From Canna indica (lineage: Eukaryota > Streptophyta > Magnoliopsida > Zingiberales > Cannaceae), in the NCBI GenBank assembly GCA_034359265.1, contig CP136891.1, forward strand, positions 9,996,501 through 10,060,500: 64,000 nt of DNA, in the 5' to 3' direction. Every line of letters begins with the position of its first letter. Position 1 is the first letter of the stretch. A model generated the notes under the pieces. The model was given only the letters and a program-made list of their open reading frames with translations. It searched no databases and was not told the origin of the DNA. A program made the position numbers and the translations under genes. Positions 1 to 11,900 of this stretch are shown here, piece after piece.

Positions 1-630
1 AGGAGATACCAAGAGTGTATCTATTTTTATTTTTTATTTAAATGAAACCATTTTAAAAAGTAATCTCTTAACTTTTATCAAATTTCTAATTATTTAGGCA
101 ATTTACACTGGATAAAGTCATTCATTACCTTCATTCTCTTTTTTTCAAAAAATAAAAAATCTAGTAATTTAATGATATGTTTGGTAGGAAATGAAATTAT
201 ATTCTAATTCTACCCCTTTATTTTTTATGGGATATTTATTACCTATTCCTTATAATCTTTTGCAATTAATTATATATATATATATATATATATGATAAAT
301 TAATAGTATATATGTTGACATAATATATTTAATAAATAAATAATTTCGACTAACTTCAAACTTATTATGTTATACTAATAACATATATGATATGATATTA
401 AAATTAAAATATGAAATTTTGGACTATATAATAATATCATATCATATAACACATAATAGTTTAAATTAAAATAAAAACAACCAATTATTTTAAACTATTA
501 ATTCAAAATAATATAGCATATCCTATATATTATTGATATATTATTTTTATTTAATATATTTGTAATATACTAATATTCATTCTTTACATCATTTAATTAA
601 TTAAAAATAATTTATATTTGTTATACTTTA
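1..630. other. AT-rich intergenic sequence
   Basis: No coding signal or recognisable element. It is very AT-rich with a short TA microsatellite near 270-293 and several runs of short A/T palindromes. Open frames here are short and look random. Confidence 0.6.
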
Positions 631-1332
631 AATGAATATATGTCATTATTAATTAGAATAAAAAATAATATAATTTATTATTTCAAGTAAATATTTAACA
701 TTTTTAAAATAAATATTTTAACCATTTTATTTATTTATTGCATATTCTTTAAGTTAACCAAATAAAATAATGATTCTTTTTAGTCTATTCATAATGTCAA
801 CCAAGCTAAAAAACATTTATTTTATTTCTTATCTATTTAATCTCGTATATATTTTATTTCATCCAATCAAATATGCCCTAAAAAATCGGTCAACTTACCC
901 GGGTGTGGCTATTTTTTGTTTCATGAAAAATTTACTAAAGCAAAAATATAAGTAGGTCGCTATGTCATTATGAATTATAATATACGTTTACTATAAATGA
1001 ATATATGTCATTATGAATTAGAATAAATAATGATATAATTTATTATTTTGAGTAAATATTTAATATTATTAAAATAAATTTTCTCTTTATTTTTTTGCTA
1101 TTCTTTAATTTAACCAAACAAAAGAATAACTTTTTTTAGTCTATTCGATCATAATATCAACCCAATTAGAAAATATTTATTTCATTCATTTTCTATTTGT
1201 ATTCCTTGTGTATTTCATTTAATATATATTCCATTCAATCAAACATGTCCTACAAAATCGGTCAACTTACCCGGATGTAACTATTTTGCTTCATGGAAGA
1301 TTTATTAAAACAAAAATACAAGTAGGTCGTTA
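631..1332. repeat. Diverged tandem duplication, period about 365 bp
   Basis: Two diverged copies lie head to tail (about 631-960 and 996-1332). Shared landmarks include AATGAATATATGTCATTAT at the start of each and CGGTCAACTTACCCGG near the end of each, in the same order. No ORF is conserved between the copies, so this looks like old noncoding duplication. Confidence 0.7.
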
Positions 1333-2420
1333 ATTGTTATTGGAAAATTAAAGTTTAACCTAAAATTTTGCAACTAGGCAACATGTATTGATTAAATGTT
1401 CATCAAACTTTTCACTAAAATATATGAAGAGCTTATTGAGCAATTAATTAAATCAAATTTATACTATTGATTAGATCGACATGGAGGATTAATGGGGCTA
1501 AATTTTGAGTTGAATACACTTGCAACTTTAAATTGACAATGGAATTAGGAATAGGCAAAATTCTTTCTCACTCATCCATGACAACTTACAATCTAGAAGT
1601 TTTTGGTAATTTAGTTTAAACGAATTATTAGCAGTAAAATCAATAAATATCTAAATTTAAAAAATGTTTATGTATCTATATATCTATGACATAGATATTT
1701 ATATGTGTGTAATTTTGATAAATCATACATGATGGAGGAATATGGATCGTCAATTTGTTATGGATTCTTCGAAGCTCAATAGGCCGATCAGACCCGTTGG
1801 TTTGGCCCTAGTGCCTTGGCTTGTCCTGAAAGAGTGGTCGTAGCTGCCATGAAGAAGCTCGTGGACTCGATGAGTAAAACTTGAGGAAGGCTGAGATCGA
1901 GCGACTTGACCTAGTTTGAACTGATAAGATGCACAAAGTCATTAAGTAGCTGGGCGATCAACGATGCAAGAGCAATCTTAGAGCTTGAGAACAACCTAGC
2001 ACACTCAAGGAAGGGAATGGTTGCGTACTAGGCCCTATTCTATCGGGCAGAATGACCATCCTCTCGACGTGTCACAAGGCCACTCGTGCAAAACCTAAAG
2101 AGGCGGCTTGGTATAAACTAGGTCACCCTTGGACGATCGAGATTGAAGGGTAAAAGGGGCTTTGCACTTCCTTGTTGGTTCGAACCGACGAGTTGCCTTG
2201 AAGCCACCAAAGGTTGTTGACTGGCGCCCATTCGGGACAGTGTCCACAAGAAGAGCAGCCCAGTGCCCCGATCAAACTCAAACCAACATATGAGTTGTAG
2301 ATATACATGCCAACGACCATGACTAGCTCGACTGCTCTGACGCCCTATGCGATATACTAAGTCCCAACCAGGAGAGGCCCCTACTAAAAGGACAAACCCT
2401 TGGCCATCCCCCACACGGGG
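1333..2420. other. Intergenic, probable decayed retrotransposon sequence
   Basis: No gene recognised. From about 1740 the base composition becomes clearly more GC-rich than the flank and runs without a break into the LTR-like tandem repeats that follow, so this is probably the decayed interior of an LTR retrotransposon. No gag or pol motif could be read. Confidence 0.4.
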
Positions 2421-3425
2421 GCATGTTGCCCTCAAAGGCTTAGAGATTGTTTCTCCTAGCCCAGCCTAATGCAGAAGGTTGCCCTCCTAATTAGGTCAAG
2501 TCAGGACGTGAGTGGCACCGCATACAAAACATGATTACTCTAAAAAGATTGAGAAGATCTATCGAGAAAATGTCCAAGATGCCCTTCGAGACTCCTATAA
2601 AAAGGTGGACCCCATCCCGTGGTGGGGAACCCCCTCTCCCGACTCTATTTCACACCTTCCTCTTGTCTTTATCAATCGGGTTGGCCCCACCTTTTGATCC
2701 CATTTCACACATGAACATTGACTTAATCATCATGGGGTATCCTCCTATGTTCAACTCCGGGTGAACATGTTTGCAGGCACCAATAGGGCCCCGCATCAAC
2801 TCAACCCCACACCTGCCAATTCCACGGAGATGACTTCGTCCATCAGTTGCTGCATAAATAGACCACATCGATAAATTAGTCCTTTATTGTCAAATGATAT
2901 TATGCATATTTTTTTACGTGTCTAATTGTCACATGTTGCCCTCAAAGGCTCAGAGACCGTTCGATAGCCCAGCCTAATGCAGAAGGTTGCCCTCCTCAGG
3001 TCAAGTCAGGACGTGAGTGGCACGCGCATACTAAACATAATTACTCTAAAAAGATTGGGAAGATCTATCGAGAAATTATCCAAGATGCCCTTCAAGACTC
3101 CTATAAAAAGGTGGATCCCATCCCGTAGTGGGGAACCCCCTCTCCCGACTCTATTTCACACCTTCATTTTGTCTTTATCGATCGGGGTTGGCCCCACCTT
3201 TTGATCCCATTTCACATATGAACATTGACTTAATCATCATGGGGTATCCTCCTATGCTCAACTCCGGGTGAACACGTTTGCAGGCACCAATCGGGCCCCG
3301 CATCAACTCAACCCCACACTTGCCAATTCCACGAAGATGACTTCGTCCACCAGTTGCTGCATAAATAGACCTCATCAATAAATTAGTCCTCTAATTGTCA
3401 AATGATATTATGCATATTTTTTTAC
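2421..3425 (+). repeat. Tandem pair of LTR-like repeats, period about 510 bp
   Basis: Copy A (about 2421-2930) and copy B (about 2931-3425) are closely similar over nearly their full length. Both begin with CATGTTGCCCTCAAAGGCT and both end near TATGCATATTTTTTTACG. Each carries CTCCTATAAAAAGGTGGA, a good TATA-box context of the kind found in plant LTR promoters. Two adjacent LTR-like units with no interior could come from unequal recombination between LTRs, or from simple tandem duplication. The ORFs across them are not conserved as proteins. Confidence 0.55.
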
Positions 3426-4100
3426 GACTACTTGATCGGTGACGTGGCTCGGTCTAACTAATCTAGCAAGATTGAGCTGGAGTCGAACCCTCTACGATGG
3501 AGTGTTTATGAACATTCTTCAATCAAGTTAGTCAAGCCGAGATATAAGCTGGAGACCAACTCAAACAGGAAGGTTATCTCAATCGACTCTTATCATTTTT
3601 CATATACGGTCAAAAATAGTAAAATATATAATTTTAAATTACATAGTGCAAGAACATCTAGTGAAAATTATTGTGTTGATTAGGGATTGAGTTGTTAATC
3701 AAGTAAATTAGCTGTCAAAAGTAACCAAGCGTTAGGCGACAGAGGAATGACAGGTTCCAAAGTGGTTGGCTGATTTATTCCAGCATTTATTTACGAGCAA
3801 CTTTGTCCACCTCAAAAAAAAATCATCAATTAGATGCGCATATTTCACAATGATTGAGTCTCTATTTATTTACATGCTTAATTTTGCATGTATTTTTATC
3901 AGAAAAATCTTTTTTTTCCCCTTCTACCATCACTGGAAATCAAAATTTGCATGTTGTCATGGACTCATGGTTCGTGAAAGAAGGTCAGGTTAATAATGAA
4001 CATTGAAGTAGATTTGAAGCACTTGTAATTAATGACGATAATCTAACTCTCCATTACGCACTAATTACTTGAAGTATTTATCGTACGGATGAGACGGGAA
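3426..4100. other. Intergenic region upstream of the RIN4-like gene
   Basis: No gene or repeat recognised. The sequence becomes GC-richer from about 4080, consistent with the promoter and 5' leader of the gene starting at 4382. Confidence 0.5.
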
Positions 4101-4118
4101 GAAGCCAACGCTTTAAAG

Positions 4119-4124
4119 GTCAAA
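4119..4124 (-). promoter_or_regulatory. Possible W-box upstream of the RIN4-like gene
   Basis: GGTCAA here reads TTGACC on the minus strand, the W-box core bound by WRKY factors. It lies about 260 bp before the start codon. The motif is short and common, so this is only suggestive, although W-boxes are typical of defence genes. Confidence 0.3.
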
Positions 4125-4381
4125 CAAGTCAGCTGTCTGCTGTGGAGTCGATTCCTTCGTTCTTCTCCCATCCGTCGTCGCCCCGTTCCTCCGTCAGCTT
4201 TTCGTACTTTGATTTTATTTAGTGGTCCTTTTCTCCTGTTGCTCTCTGCCTTCAGGGACGGGAGATATTTTAGGGCAATCCGTCTCCTGTGCTCCGGGAG
4301 CGGAGGTGAGGAAAGGAGGCGCCTTTTGTCCTTTTGAGCTGTTTTTGGAGTTCCCCTTAACTGGGATCCGGAGGCGCGGAG

Positions 4382-7223
4382 ATGGCGGTGAGGGTTCTTT
4401 AGATTGCTTTCTTTTTCTGGATGCTTGTTGGTTTTTGTGTTGCCTCTAGAAGCTAAGGGAAGTGAGAAAGTCGAGATCTTGCATATTTGTATGTTTTGTT
4501 CCACGCAATTTTGTTGTTTATAGGAAAAAAAAGTGATTTTTTTTAGAATTGATGTATCATTGTTTGATATATTTTTTCCCTTTTTAGTATCTTGGAGTAC
4601 AGTTGAATTTGGAACTTTGTTGTGGCTTTTGCACTATAATTATTGCCAAAATAAGGTCTCGATGGTGAAGAGTGAAGACGGCTACTTCTTATTACTACTT
4701 GAATTGGATCCGATGCGATAGCTCATACCTTTTTTTATGTACTACCTACATTAAAATTAAAATGATCGACCAAAGGGTTCAAGTAGTTCGGAATGACCTT
4801 TTTGGACTTGCATCAATCTATGTATTTTGATTTGTATTTCATAATTCAGGCGAGTGTGCGAGGAAGAATTAGGAAGTCTGATGGTGCTTGTGCTGATTCC
4901 AATGCTTGATTTGTGCTATTTTTTCTTGGTAGTTTTAACTATCAATAACATGAAGTTTGGTTTTGGTTTCTCCTTTTCATGCTTTGTTGGACACCGCAAT
5001 ATGATAATTGACACACATGAAAGAAAGTGAAATTATGCAAAACATTGTTCATAAAGAAGTTCTTGTTCCTTATTTTCCCTACAAATGATAATTGCATTAC
5101 TTGCTGACATGGATGACTTACTGAATCATATCTTCTGTGGCACCAAATAGTATATTTCAGTAAATCTTTGGCAACATGGTGGCATAAATCAGTTTTCTCT
5201 CAGTATCTGCTGGATAGGTGATCATTGTCAAAAATAGTTACAAATTAATTCTTTCTAAACTTTTTTTTTTCTTTTTTTTTGTTGCAAATTCTCAATAAAC
5301 TTGGTCAGGCTTGCAGTGTTCACTAACCTGCAGCCAGAGGCTCGCAATATCCTTTCAAAGTCAACTATATGTTCCTCCAGTGGAGGTGATCTGTGTGGTT
5401 GATACTCCATTCCTGCAGCTCCTCAAGGCAACGTGCACGCCTCTCCATCTAAAATTCACTTGCACTGTGCTGGTGTTTAACTTAACTTTCTCTTAGTAGG
5501 CCACACAAGTTAGGTATATTAAGTTGCTCCAATCATGAAACAGTAAGGATTTACTAAGTATTCAAGATGCAATTGCTCCTTCCGAACTTGATTCCATAAG
5601 TTTGACCATTTTGTGTTTTGATCTGGTTGATCCTGATTGAGTAACGCTTATCATATTCAAATTCATCATTGATAGGTTAATTTTTTATCAGAGGGTGATG
5701 GGGTTAATAATTTTATGTTGATGTCAGATGCCCTATGTGGGTGATGATATCATGATCGTGAACTTTATTGACAATACATGCAATTATAGTTTAACAATAC
5801 AAGTTGAATTGCTATCTTCCAGAACTTTAAGAGATTGTTACTTATATATTTATAACCTCCAAATTTGTTTTATTGCAGCAAAATGCCCATGTTCCTAAAT
5901 TTGGCAACTGGGATAGTGAGGGCGATGTTCCTTACACACAACGTTTTGAAGTTGTTCGCAAGGTTAGAAATGAAGGGAAGATGATAAATCCAAATGATCC
6001 TCAAGAAAATCCTGAAGCATTTAATGAAAATTCGGCAGCCTCAAATCCCAAGGATGAGGTACATGCAAGCAGAGAAGACTATCTCCACCAACCCACACAG
6101 TCACCTTTACGTCATGGCACTGGCACTCATAAATCCAGCACAGAGTCATCTCCTCTTCACAGGCATGGCTATCAACGAAATTCAGGTGAACATAGCATTG
6201 AGCGCTCTCCACATCATCCTCATTATCAAGTGAAAGCTGCAACTAGAGCTGGTGTATCTTCTCCATCTAGGGGTCCACCGGAAGGTGGACACACACTCCC
6301 AGGTAGATCGAGAATGAGGACTGGTGGTCGAGGTGATGAAACAGTAAGTCCTTCCTTCAAGTGTTCTAATTTAAAGCAAAAACCAATTTGCAATCACCTG
6401 CATACTTTAAATTATTTCTTAACAGCCAGAGAAAGGGTCATCTGTACCAAAGTTTGGTGAGTGGGATGAAAACAATCCTTCATCAGCTGATGGTTTCACT
6501 GGAATATTTGAGAAAGTGAGGGAGGAGAAAAAGCATGGACCAGCAAAATCTCCCATGATATCCACTGATATGATATATACCAACGATCAAGATGGTGCAT
6601 CCTCGGTGAGTGGATGAATCTTGACTCGTATTGTTATTGCAAAGCTTTAGTAAGAAATTTCTTTCTATGTGTTACGCTAGTGAGTTACATATAATTTGGT
6701 TTCAAGTTAATTTTTTCATCTTAAATGAAGCTGTTAAAGATAAATAGTTACTTTTCTTATCATATTATTTGTTATTGGCTTCTTGCATTTGGCTTGTATA
6801 AAATAATACAAAAAATGTTTTTTGAATTTGTTTTTATTGTCCAGTTCCAGTGAATTATGCATCCATATACAACAACAAGTCATAAAGTCCAACTATATGT
6901 GCGCACAATTTAGTTCTTCACATGAACTATTGTGTAAACAACGCAATCATCAATGACAAAAGATACACATAAGCAATGGTTTCAATATGCATGCCAAGCA
7001 AAACAAACTTACTGAATGCATTAATGGGGGTGTGTTTGTCGGATATTTGCTATTTCGACTTTCAAATATCTCTCGAGGAGATAAATCGTCTTCTGGAGAT
7101 GTGCAATTAATTCACAAGTTCTATGTTGCTTACCAAATTAATATTTGACCTTGATCCAACTATTCTTTATTATTTCTTCTTTTTCTTTAACAGAGTTGTT
7201 GCTTTGGCTGGTGCAAGAAGTAA
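4382..7223 (+). CDS. RIN4: RIN4-like protein (RPM1-interacting protein 4 family), 4 coding exons, 226 aa
   Basis: Coding exons are 4382-4387, 5879-6343, 6426-6605 and 7194-7223, all with GT-AG junctions in phase 0. Exon 1 encodes only Met-Ala before a 1.5 kb intron. The N-terminal NOI domain begins VPKFGNWD (residues 7-14) and the second NOI domain carries [17 protein letters not shown] (164-180). Both match the VPxFGxW consensus cut by the bacterial protease AvrRpt2 in known RIN4 proteins. The tail SCCFGWCKK (218-226) supplies Cys residues for the lipid attachment that holds RIN4 at the plasma membrane. Threonines equivalent to the regulatory phosphosites of Arabidopsis RIN4 are present in VPYT (T22) and GFTGIF (T182). 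The middle is low-complexity and His/Ser-rich, as expected for this largely disordered family. RIN4 is a negative regulator of basal immunity guarded by NLR receptors. Family assignment is secure; its specific role here is inferred. Confidence 0.93.
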
Positions 7224-8299
7224 CCAGTTCCGCGATAAGATTGGATGATTCGATACTGTAAATATCCTCGAATTGGACTACTATAATGTTTGGATGTATC
7301 CAACAGTGAATCATTCCTAAGTGCTAGTGTGCAACAACAGCTTAAATTTATTTAAGAACAGATTTTCTTTTTAAGTTATTATGTTCCCTGTATCTTGTTT
7401 GCAACATTGTATTGCAACTCATTTCAGATTCTTTAGTGTGTTTTTGATATTCTACATTGTTAAATGCATTCCAAATTTCCAATGTATTTGTTGTTGTTGA
7501 CTTGTAGCTGTTCTGGAATACTTCATTTTAAGCTGGCTATGTTGGATAGGAAAGAAGTGAAGCTACGAGATATATTTTTTTCCACTTATTTTTGGTAAAT
7601 AAGAGAAAAAGGGAAAATGCGAAGCTTTTCCTTTTTATAAAAAGAAGAAAAGAAGAAAAAACTTATTTTCCCTCGTTTTAAATTATATTCCATTAATATT
7701 GGAAGGAAATTTAAATTCCTTTAATATCGGAAGGAAGTGAAAAGCAATATGTAATTTCCTTTCCTCTGAAATATAAACAAGAAACTGAATACTTATTCTC
7801 TACTTTTTCCATTTTTTTTCCTGAATCCTTTCTTATATTTATTTCTTCCCTCCCTTCCTCTTTTCATATTTTTCTTCATTTCCTTCCTCTTTTCATATTT
7901 TTTATTCATTTATTCATTCCCTTCCTCTTATTCATTTTCCTTCCAAAATAAGCATGCATGGTTTTGGCGTAAACTATGATGCGCCACAAATTGTCGTACT
8001 CAGTATATTTTCCACCATCTGTCATACCTGCTTCACAATTGTAGATTCTCCGGGACCGGAGATTCAATCCTATAACAAGACAGGTGAGAACGTAGGCAAC
8101 ATATGATGCGCACACAACTGTTTTTGTACGTTAAACGCAGCAATTCCCGTCTCGGAATGCCGTTACGTTAGTCCCCGATACCGATGATAGCGACTCGTTA
8201 TACGTGATGTAACGGTTATGGGGGCAAGTTAACGTGCGTCGTGACGGCTATAAGTGCGTTTTCCCGTTATTTTCACACGGTGGCACTGCAGTGCGTATC
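7224..8299. other. RIN4-like 3' UTR and intergenic spacer
   Basis: The first few hundred bases are probably 3' UTR of the RIN4-like gene. A pyrimidine/AT-rich stretch follows (7560-7960). From about 8130 to 8280 there is a GC-richer block with repeated CGTTACGT/TAACGG words on both strands, which may be a decayed transposon end. No ORF here is convincing. Confidence 0.4.
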
Positions 8300-8963
8300 G
8301 CATAGTAGGCAAGCGAACTCTCCTTCAAATTCGTCCCCCATTCGCTCTTCCTCCAGCGCGCCTCGGCCTTCTTGATCGATAAGAGGGAGTAGACCTCCTG
8401 CTTGTTTCCAGGCGTAAGCCCTAATCTTGTTTCTGGGTACGTTGCCTTGGCTCCTGTGCTTGCCTCTTTTCTGGATAACATGTGCCTTCTCTTTGAAGCG
8501 TATTTTGAACTCTTGAGGTTATCATGTCCAACAGCGATGAGATTTCTGTTTCTTGCTGTTAGTTTGTCGTTTGTTTTCTTTGCTTTGCTTTCGATGTTGA
8601 AACGTGTCAACATCTTCTCCTTTTCTCTGTCCATATCTTCCTACGGGGATTTTGGTGTTCTTGTGGCCTGGTGTACTAATCCGAATGTAGTGTGTAATGA
8701 GTTTTTAAAGTGATTTCTATTGAAAAAAAAACGTTTTTTTCCTTCTCGCTTATACGGTGTACGTTCTTTGGCGAATTATAACGATTTAAAAGATTACGCA
8801 TTGGTGTATGAATTGTTTGTTCTTTTACTTTTGTTGGTTTGTTTGCGTGAATAAGTTGGGCGTTTTTCTTATGAAGAGCGTAGTGTTGGATGTCTTTCAT
8901 GACACATTTTTGTATATTTAGTGTTTATTCGTGAGTTGAAGCTGAGACTGATCTTGTACGCAG
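8300..8963 (+). other. Probable 5' UTR exon and 5' UTR intron of the RING gene
   Basis: A GC-richer leader-like stretch ends at a good donor (GGC/GTAAG, intron from 8414). The acceptor TACGCAG ends at 8963, one base before the start codon at 8965. This matches the common plant layout of a leader intron just ahead of the ATG. The start of transcription is not visible from sequence alone. Confidence 0.45.
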
Positions 8964-8964
8964 C

Positions 8965-11900
8965 ATGCCTCCGCTTGGACCGCCAAAGAGTGCCCAAGGC
9001 GATACTCGAGCCAGAATGGTTCTTGATATAGACCTCAATTACCCCCCTATTGAGAGCCATGAGTCGGAAGTGTCTTCTGGTTCTAGAGTTCCTGATCAGG
9101 TATATCCTCAGCGCACTGATCCACACACCAATCCTGCTCGATGGCAGCAGGGTTTTGCTCCACACACTAATCCTGCTCGATGGCAGCAGGGTTTTGCTCC
9201 ATACGCCGATCCTGCTCGATGGCATCAGGGTCCTGCTCCACACTCCAATCCTGCTCGATGGCATCAGAGTCCTGCTCCACACACCAATCCTGCTCGATGG
9301 CATCAGGGTCCTGCTCCACACACCAATCCTACTCGATGGCATCAAGGTTCTGCTCCACCACTGTATGACGGAATAAATGGTTCAGTAATTAATTTAGAGG
9401 AAATTGACGATGACGTTCAAATATACTCATCATGGACTCGGTTTCCTCAGGTTGGTTAGTCATTCTGTAGCCTCTAATTCCTTGTGTACACATCAGACGT
9501 TTTTATCAAAGAGTATCCTTAGTGCTATGACCTTTCATATAATTCTTACCTGTGCCTGATTCCTGGAGGAATAACTTGTGGGATCCTGCAATGAGTTGGC
9601 TTAGAATCATCCACTATTTGATTATATGGTGTATATCTTTCTTGTTTTAGTCTAAGCTACTTTGTGTTATATTTGTTGTGTGGATGGTCCCAATTATAAT
9701 AGTTTTTATTATTCTGTAAATCATTCAAAGTTACTGTTCATCGTGTTCAGTAGTTCATTCTCTTGCCCATTACACTAACATTCTGATAAGAAGTTTTTTG
9801 CCACATTCCTAATGCTGGTTAGGTATATTTTGGTTCTATTTTCCTAGTTGTGTTTCCTAGGGATGGTAGTGGATTGGATATGGTGCGAATACTGCACTTC
9901 CCGCATCCACACCACATTCGCATCGGACATTGATGTGTATCCATATCTGCACCGCATCCAGATGTGGATATCCCCACCGCATTTGCATCCACACTGCATT
10001 TTAATTAAAAAATAAAATAAAATATTTAATAAAAAACAATGGGGCAAAATGATAATTATATAAATTATAATATATGTGGTGTAAAATAATATATGTTATA
10101 CTATATAGGTAAAATGGTAATTATATATATGCGGATACGGATCGGATAAGGTGCGGTTCTGCATCCATATTTGCATCCGCACCACATCAGATAAGGATTT
10201 TTACATCCATATCTATTTTTTTTTCAAAAAAATAACAGATCCATGAGGGTGTGGATGCAGATAATATCTTGCGGATGCGGATATAATTGTCATCCCTTGT
10301 CTTTCCTTTTATCAGAATCCTTCATTTGCTTCAGATCGTTGACATTGGTCAGATGCCTGGTAATATATTATTTCTATGTATAATATTTTTTGTTTGGACA
10401 AGCTTGATGATGACTCTTTGGATGAAAGCATCCCCAGCATCTTAAATTTACATTATTGTTTATCTATTGTCAACTCTTTCAACTGCTTCATATTACTTTA
10501 GCATGAAACAGATTGTTGAACATTCATAAAGTTTTTCCTTGTTGTAGGCAAGGAGACATTCAGTTCCTCCTGTGACAATAGTCCTAGATGATGATTCTGA
10601 AAAGGACCCAATAAATTCAGGTTTGTTTTTATTTCATTCTGCCATCATATGGCACTATAGTTTGCAAGCATTCCGTGATTCTGATTATGAGGCAATACTT
10701 CATTTTTTATGAATTTTCTGTTTAAGCTCTTATGTGTAGCTTGACTCTCTTAACTTAGTCTCTGTTGTTCTCTTGTAAATGTTATTGTGCAAGAGTTTTT
10801 TTTTCCACAACTAGCCACTTCTTAACATTCAAGAAGAAGTTCTTGTTTATTTTTGGGATGGGCTCAGGCCTTTGGTTGCCACTTTCATTCTCATGTTGGT
10901 TCATTCTTGATTTATCTTATTTTTGGTGAAATAGTTGCTAGAACTGTAATGCTTTTTTGTAACTTCATATTTCGCTTTTGTGTTCATTCCTTTATGGGTA
11001 TAGTAACTAAAATATGACAAGTCTTACCCACAGTTCATCAATTTAACATTTAAATTAGACAAGTCATGATTTTGAACTTCTAGTATTAAATCTGGGGTAT
11101 AGTAATTAAAATATGACAAGTATTTCCCACAGTTCATCAATTTAACATTTAAATTAGACAAGTCATGATTTTGAACTTCTAGTATTAAATCCATTACAAC
11201 TTAGTTCAAGTGCTAGATCCAATCTCCATTGTGTGTTGTTCTACAAAAAGAATCTGTATGTTTATAAGTATATGCAACTAATCCACTATTTCCTCACAAT
11301 CAAGTTGTTTATTTCCCACTTCAACTCATATCTGTCTAATATGAACAATGGATCAATATTTTCCTAGATTCATAAGTAAGATGTGGACACGGTGAAGTTA
11401 TATTGCAACTGGACCATGATTTCCAGACATTTGAAACTGAAATGTAGTGGTAACTTCTATGTCCTGTTTTGATCCCTACTTGGTCTTGTAACATTTTTCT
11501 AAAACAAAAAAATTGAGAATATGTTACTTGCTGCCCTTTTGCCAGTTTTATGATCATGTATCCAAATAATCTACTATATCCAATTTTAAACAAATCAATC
11601 GTTTTTGTTAAGAATATAAATGCATAGATTGGTCTGTTTCCTAACAGCTTAAGCATTTAGGAAATTTGGTCATCCAATCAAATTTAACATGGTATCAGAG
11701 CGGGTGACTCGAGTTCGAATTCTCCTAGCGTCAATATTAAAAAAAAATATCTCCCACATCAATTAAGTCAATCCACTTGTTGGGCTTGGGTCAGTCTTCT
11801 CAAGTTCACCCGCCCACAAATGAGGGGGAGTACTAAGAATATAGATGCATAGATTGGTCTCTTTCCTAACAACTTAAACTTTTAGGAAAATTGGTCATCC

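Noticed and set aside
4061..4504. 147-codon minus-strand frame over the RIN4-like leader
   Set aside because: It lies antisense to the GC-rich 5' leader and first exon of a well-supported gene and shows no domain wording.
5873..6460. Single-exon 195-aa protein starting at ATTGCAG-adjacent ATG
   Set aside because: The apparent start lies across the splice acceptor and the end runs into intron 2. The spliced model gives the full RIN4 architecture.
8869..9345. 158-codon minus-strand repeat protein
   Set aside because: It is the antisense shadow of the in-frame 39-bp minisatellite of the RING gene.
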